Assembly: GCA_934099115.1 (NCBI GenBank)
Contig: CAKOPK010000020.1
Coordinates: forward strand, 1-10,583
Reading direction: 5' to 3'
Origin: an uncultured Bacilli bacterium
Lineage (GTDB): Bacteria > Bacillota_I > Bacilli_A > RF39 > UBA660
DNA: 10,583 bases
A program made the position numbers and the translations under genes. A model generated the notes under the pieces. That model did not search any database. It saw nothing but the letters and a program-made list of their open reading frames with translations, and was not told the DNA's origin. Position 1 is the stretch's first letter. Each line of letters opens with the position of its first letter. Below are positions 7,475 through 10,583 of this stretch, piece after piece.

Positions 7475-8625
7475 TACCGTTCTCCCTGATATAATTTAAG
7501 ATATGCCGCAGTACCTACTTCAACGGAATAAAGTTCTTTTGCCTTTTCTGCCTGCTGCCTGTCAGTTTTTATAGTTCCATTCTCCCATTGAAGAGTCAGA
7601 CTATCCAGCTTATCTGCCAGCACCTTAATATTCTCATCTGATAATGGATTTTGTGTATCTATATGAAAATATGATATATTATCCAGACCCTTATTCTGAA
7701 ATTCTACCAGACCAGGAGTATCAGCCAACAACAATTTCATTCCAGTAAATAATGCCTCCACTGCTGCAATACTTAAGCCTTCAAACAATGATGGCATTAC
7801 AAATATATCTGCCTTTTTCATATATGATTCTGGTTCTGTAAATCCTGCAAATATAACAATATCATCCAGGTGAAGTTCTTTTACCAGTGCTTCCTCTGCC
7901 TGTGTTTCACCTTCTTTAAATCCAATATGAAAATATTTTATTTTCTCTTTATACTTCATTTTAGATATTGCATACATTAATAATTTATGATTTTTAACAT
8001 CATAACAATTTCCTGTAGTTATCAATACTAATTTATCTTCTAAATGCTCTTTTATTTTTTCATTCTTTCTCAATTCATCTGGAATTAACTGATATTTTCT
8101 GTCATCACACCAATTATATATTTTTTTATCACAGCTAATATTAAAGGTCTTTTTCTCATTAGCTTCTACTCCATCGCTGATTGCCGTAAAAATAACTCCA
8201 TATTTATCCTGCATTCTTTTTCGTTCCTGCTGTTTACGTTTTTGCAGTTTTCCTTTAAATGCAAAATTGTTATGAACAGTCCTGATAATTGTCCTTACTC
8301 CTGTTTTATATGCAATCGCTGCATAGACATCGCATAATGACTCTCTATGTATATGTACAACGTCATATTTATTTTTCTTCATAAATTTATAAAAATCTAT
8401 AATATGTCGTATTTTTCCTACTTTATCAGCACTTTTTGTTGGAACAAGTTCTACCTTATACCCAGTTTTTTCTAACGTTTCTGCATATGGTCCTTTCTCC
8501 TTACCTGTTGCTAAAATAGTCATTTCACAAGAAATATCCCACATATGAAAAGCGGAATTCAGCATTACCTCTGCACCAGATGGATATAATTCATACAAAA
8601 TATGCAACACTTTTATTTTTTCCAA
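7474..8625 (-). CDS. GT4 family glycosyltransferase (TTG start preferred)
   Basis: A GT-B glycosyltransferase of 383 residues from the TTG at 8625. The frame is open to an ATG at 8676 (400 residues), but that would overlap the upstream gene by 64 bases and add a cysteine-rich, non-family N-terminus. A perfect AGGAGG (8633-8638) sits seven bases before the TTG, after which the protein starts in the expected way: EKIKVLHILYELYPSGAE, the first beta-strand and acceptor/phosphate loop. Further marks are VVHIHRES (89-96), TAISDGV (147-153), GNCYDVKNHKLL (205-216) and the EX7E motif with E282 and E290 in SLFEGLSIAAVEA. It would transfer a sugar from a nucleotide donor onto the growing lipid-linked oligosaccharide in the cytoplasm. 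It overlaps the upstream GT4 by 13 bases and the following AT3 by one. Substrate unknown. Confidence 0.9.
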   Translation of the reverse strand: MEKIKVLHILYELYPSGAEVMLNSAFHMWDISCEMTILATGKEKGPYAETLEKTGYKVELVPTKSADKVGKIRHIIDFYKFMKKNKYDVVHIHRESLCDVYAAIAYKTGVRTIIRTVHNNFAFKGKLQKRKQQERKRMQDKYGVIFTAISDGVEANEKKTFNISCDKKIYNWCDDRKYQLIPDELRKNEKIKEHLEDKLVLITTGNCYDVKNHKLLMYAISKMKYKEKIKYFHIGFKEGETQAEEALVKELHLDDIVIFAGFTEPESYMKKADIFVMPSLFEGLSIAAVEALFTGMKLLLADTPGLVEFQNKGLDNISYFHIDTQNPLSDENIKVLADKLDSLTLQWENGTIKTDRQQAEKAKELYSVEVGTAAYLKLYQGER

Positions 8626-9746
8626 TGCTTCCCCTCCTGAATAGTTTTTAGAACAATAGCAGCCGTTGATTCCCACATGAAATCTTTTACAATACGCAAA
8701 TGAGCTTCCCTCTTCACCCGATTTGCCTGTTCCACATCATTCATCATCAGTTCTATTGTCTTTAAAATCTCTTCTGTACTGTCACACAAAAAACCATTGA
8801 CACTATCTGTCAAAATATATTCTGGTCCAGGTGCTCTTCTGGCAATAACTAAGCATTCATAATACATTGCCTCCAATATTGCCATTCCAAATATTTCCAC
8901 GCGATTAAGATTTATCATTGCATCTGATATCCTATAGTACTGCCACATTTGACTGTTATCTATCTGTTCAATAATCTTTACTTTGTCTTCAAATCCTTGT
9001 GCATGTACCTTCATTTTAACATCCTGCAAAAGATCTCCTTTTCCAATCATAATCAAGCGGTATTGTGAATCCTTTTTATATAATGTCAGAAAAATTTCCA
9101 ACATCTCCAATGGCCACTTTTCTTCTATCATTCTTCCAATAAATAGAATTATTTTGTGATTTTCCTTAAATCCCATTTGTTCCCGTAAATCTTTTTTTCC
9201 CGCTTTATAATAGTCTTTATTTAATTGATCTGTATCCAGACACGCTGGTGCTACAATAACATTTTTGATATTTTTTTCCAACATCTGGCGTTTTACTTCA
9301 GGCGTTTTGGCAAGCACCATCTGATTTTTATATATTCTCTCATTTGGGATCAAAAAATTCAACAAAGCTGTTTTCCATGCACTTCTATTATGACTCCCTA
9401 TTACGCCAACATAGGGAAGTAACAATATATTATTTTTTTTGCATATGTTAACTACTTTTCTGTAATTCATCTGATTATCTGAATAGCATACAACTGCATC
9501 TACGTCTTCTGTTATAAAATCGAATTTATGAAAAGTATGTACGCCAACAGACTTTCCATGTAAATAATGCAATGTCAGATTATCATTAACATATATCTCT
9601 TCATCCGTGTCTCCATGCACAAAATTGTAAAGTGATACATTATGCCCAGCCGCTGCAAGTGCTTTACATAATCCCAAATCCTGCATATTATAAAATTTAC
9701 CCTGATTACGGTCTGTCATAATCATCATCATTACAATTATTTTCAT
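8613..9746 (-). CDS. GT4 family glycosyltransferase
   Basis: A complete 377-residue GT-B enzyme. The N-terminal domain (about 1-175) begins MKIIVMMMIMTDRNQGK and contains LAAAGHNVSLY (31-40). The C-terminal donor domain includes ILFIGRMIEEKWP (200-212), LIMIGKGDL (231-239) and the EX7E motif E284/E292 in VEIFGMAILEAM. It is expected to add one sugar to a lipid-linked repeat unit on the cytoplasmic side; linkage and donor cannot be read. The start overlaps the preceding stop as ATGA. The upstream stretch is only a weak GAAAG-type purine run, so it probably depends on ribosomes terminating on the upstream fragment. Met codons 6, 7, 8 and 10 are alternative starts but have no better ribosome site. 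Its last codons contain the ribosome site for the next GT4. Confidence 0.9.
   Translation of the reverse strand: MKIIVMMMIMTDRNQGKFYNMQDLGLCKALAAAGHNVSLYNFVHGDTDEEIYVNDNLTLHYLHGKSVGVHTFHKFDFITEDVDAVVCYSDNQMNYRKVVNICKKNNILLLPYVGVIGSHNRSAWKTALLNFLIPNERIYKNQMVLAKTPEVKRQMLEKNIKNVIVAPACLDTDQLNKDYYKAGKKDLREQMGFKENHKIILFIGRMIEEKWPLEMLEIFLTLYKKDSQYRLIMIGKGDLLQDVKMKVHAQGFEDKVKIIEQIDNSQMWQYYRISDAMINLNRVEIFGMAILEAMYYECLVIARRAPGPEYILTDSVNGFLCDSTEEILKTIELMMNDVEQANRVKREAHLRIVKDFMWESTAAIVLKTIQEGKHWKK
8623..8638 (-). promoter_or_regulatory. Ribosome binding site fixing a TTG start for the second complete GT4
   Basis: On the minus strand, AGGAGG (8638 to 8633) is followed by seven bases and TTG (8625-8623). 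The site lies within the final codons of the upstream GT4 gene, whose stop is at 8613-8615, so initiation is probably coupled to termination of that gene. The ATG further upstream at 8676 has no comparable site. Confidence 0.8.
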
Positions 9747-10396
9747 TTTACACTTTCACTTTCATTCATTATTTTCGTATATATCTGTTCTAACAAATGA
9801 TAATTATCCTCTGCCAACAGATTCTTTTGATAAAATCTTTTTGCATTCTGCTTCATATTCATAATATCCATATGATTATACTTATGAATAGCTTCTACCA
9901 ACTTCTCTGGTGAATTGTAAACAAATTTTACCCCTGTAACACCATCCTTCACCATATTCGTCAAATTCCCTACATCACCGGCAATTACCGGTACGCCATA
10001 AGCATATGCTTCAGCAATCGTCATGGCAAATGCCTCATAACATTGTGATGCCATAATTACAGCTTTTGCATGACTATATTTTTCCCTCAATTCATCCTTT
10101 CTAAGATATCCTGCAAATTCGATATTTTTTATATTTCGTTCCCTGATATATGCTTTCATCTCTTCCAGCATAGGACCTGAACCTGCAATTACAAGTTTCT
10201 CATCTGGCAGCTTTTCAAATGCACGAACCACTATATCAATTCCCTTTAATGCTTCTACACGCCCAACAAACAAATAATATTTCATATCCAGACAATTTTC
10301 AAAACTCTCATGATCTTCAAACGTAAAATTAGGTTTTACATAAATTTTATTTTGATCTACAATCTTTTTTCCATTACAACTTTCAATAGTTCTCAT
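9743..10396 (-). pseudogene. N-terminally truncated GT4 glycosyltransferase (C-terminal donor-binding half only)
   Basis: The open frame gives 217 residues, while complete GT4 enzymes are about 350-400. It enters the family only at the interdomain linker (KIYVKPNF, 17-24) and then has the whole C-terminal Rossmann half: YLFVGRVEALKG (41-52), LVIAGSGPMLEEM (68-80), IEFAGYL (92-98), and EX7E with E121 and E129 in CYEAFAMTIAEA. The N-terminal acceptor domain of about 170 residues is absent. The ATG at 10396 has no Shine-Dalgarno sequence, and the frame is open only to a TAG at 10421-10423, so eight more sense codons lie upstream of it. Alone this half should not be catalytic, so I read it as the remnant of a broken gene. 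It may still be translated and could feed the next GT4 through the ATGA overlap. A naturally split GT4 is an alternative, but no N-terminal partner is seen in the 187 bases to its right. Confidence 0.75.
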
Positions 10397-10418
10397 AAAT
10401 CTAAAACAGCTTTCAATA
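10376..10418. repeat. Imperfect 13-bp direct repeat at the broken end of the GT4 fragment
   Basis: On the plus strand, 10376-10388 (ACAACTTTCAATA) and 10406-10418 (ACAGCTTTCAATA) match at 12 of 13 bases with a 30-base period. In the GT4 frame, this gives the residues IESC twice, ten codons apart. It lies exactly where the coding similarity of the truncated GT4 begins, so it may mark the rearrangement that removed the N-terminal half. A chance repeat in AT-rich sequence is also possible. Confidence 0.45.
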
Positions 10419-10468
10419 CACTATGAACTTGTCTTTTTTTAATATTCCCTCACTTAATCTTTATAAAA
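10397..10468. other. 72-base gap with stops in all three minus-strand frames
   Basis: The stretch between the unrecognised frame's stop and the GT4 fragment's ATG has stops in each minus-strand frame. No Shine-Dalgarno sequence precedes the ATG, and I see no convincing hairpin terminator or promoter. It also contains one arm of the 13-bp direct repeat. It is best read as a junction or decayed sequence where the front of the GT4 gene once lay. Confidence 0.5.
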
Positions 10469-10583
10469 TTATTCTTCTAACTCCAAAGCTTCTCTTTCTA
10501 TTTCTTCTAATCTTTTATATATCTCTTCACATCTATATTCAGTATATTTTAAATTACCAACATATTCTTTAAATTCTGTTTTA
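10469..10583 (-). CDS. C-terminal end of an unrecognised charged, coiled-coil-like protein (5' end beyond window)
   Basis: One minus-strand frame is open from the right edge for 37 codons to a TAA at 10469-10471. The visible tail includes YRCEEIYKRLEEIEREALEL and is rich in Glu, Lys, Arg and Leu with heptad-like spacing, so it is probably a helical or coiled-coil C-terminus. I do not recognise the family. It is in the same frame as the GT4 fragment, but several stops lie between them, and nothing resembles a GT-B N-terminal domain, so it is not simply the missing half. A hypothetical locus gene or the tail of an inserted element are both possible. With so few residues, chance openness in AT-rich DNA cannot be excluded. 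Confidence 0.4.
   Translation of the reverse strand, partial: KTEFKEYVGNLKYTEYRCEEIYKRLEEIEREALELEE

Noticed and set aside
9225..9422. Plus-strand 65-codon frame antisense to a GT4 gene
   Set aside because: It is short, has no recognisable motif, and lies entirely within a confident gene on the other strand.
9977..9992. Inverted repeat ACCGG-CAATTA-CCGGT, a possible hairpin or operator
   Set aside because: The stem is only five pairs, lies within the GT4 fragment's conserved coding sequence, and has no adjacent T-run, so neither terminator nor operator is supported.
10400..10407. GTTTTAGA on the minus strand, resembling the start of a type II CRISPR repeat or tracrRNA anti-repeat
   Set aside because: Only eight bases match, with no continuation, no repeat-spacer array and no cas gene nearby; chance in AT-rich DNA.
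10397..10468. Possible promoter (TTGAAA at 10412-10417) for the GT4 fragment
   Set aside because: No TATAAT-like hexamer appears at the right spacing; the TTGAAA is part of the direct repeat.

Overview
The window is an AT-rich stretch of tightly packed genes, all read on the minus strand (right to left). It is the interior of a surface or extracellular polysaccharide biosynthesis locus. Composition, A-rich codon use, strong AGGAGG-type ribosome sites and the protein families suggest a low-GC Firmicute, most likely a gut Clostridia/Lachnospiraceae member. That assignment is inference, as no marker gene is present.

Layout in transcription order (right to left). (1) 10469-10583 holds the end of an unrecognised, charged, coiled-coil-like reading frame. 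(2) 9743-10396 (possibly to 10420) is a GT4 glycosyltransferase that keeps only its C-terminal nucleotide-sugar half and is probably a remnant. (3) 8613-9746 and 7474-8625 are two complete GT4 glycosyltransferases. (4) 6392-7474, 5366-6373 and 4333-5364 are three consecutive membrane acyltransferase-3 (AT3) proteins. (5) 2926-4332 is an MBOAT O-acyltransferase of the AlgI/DltB type, followed by a membrane-anchored AlgX/AlgJ/DHHW-like SGNH protein (1621-2913). (6) 559-1596 is a Gtf3/WbbI-like sugar transferase. (7) 1-533 is the N-terminal part of a GT11 alpha-1,2-fucosyltransferase that runs off the left edge.

Genes overlap or are separated by at most 25 bases, and many ribosome sites lie inside the end of the preceding gene, so this behaves as one translationally coupled operon. 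Two starts should probably be moved: the GT4 ending at 7474 most likely starts at a TTG (8625), and the middle AT3 at a GTG (6373). Each sits seven bases behind a near-perfect Shine-Dalgarno sequence.

Together the genes would build a repeat unit (GT4 enzymes, Gtf3-like enzyme, fucosyltransferase) and decorate it with O-acyl, probably O-acetyl, groups. Decoration would use two mechanistically distinct systems: three AT3 membrane enzymes and one MBOAT/SGNH relay. Initiating transferase, flippase, polymerase, chain-length regulator and sugar-nucleotide genes are not in the window. I see no RNA gene, CRISPR array, intact insertion sequence, promoter or terminator. The most unusual points are the density of acylation genes, the variant nucleophile motif of the AlgX-like protein, and the truncated glycosyltransferase with a short direct repeat at its broken end.
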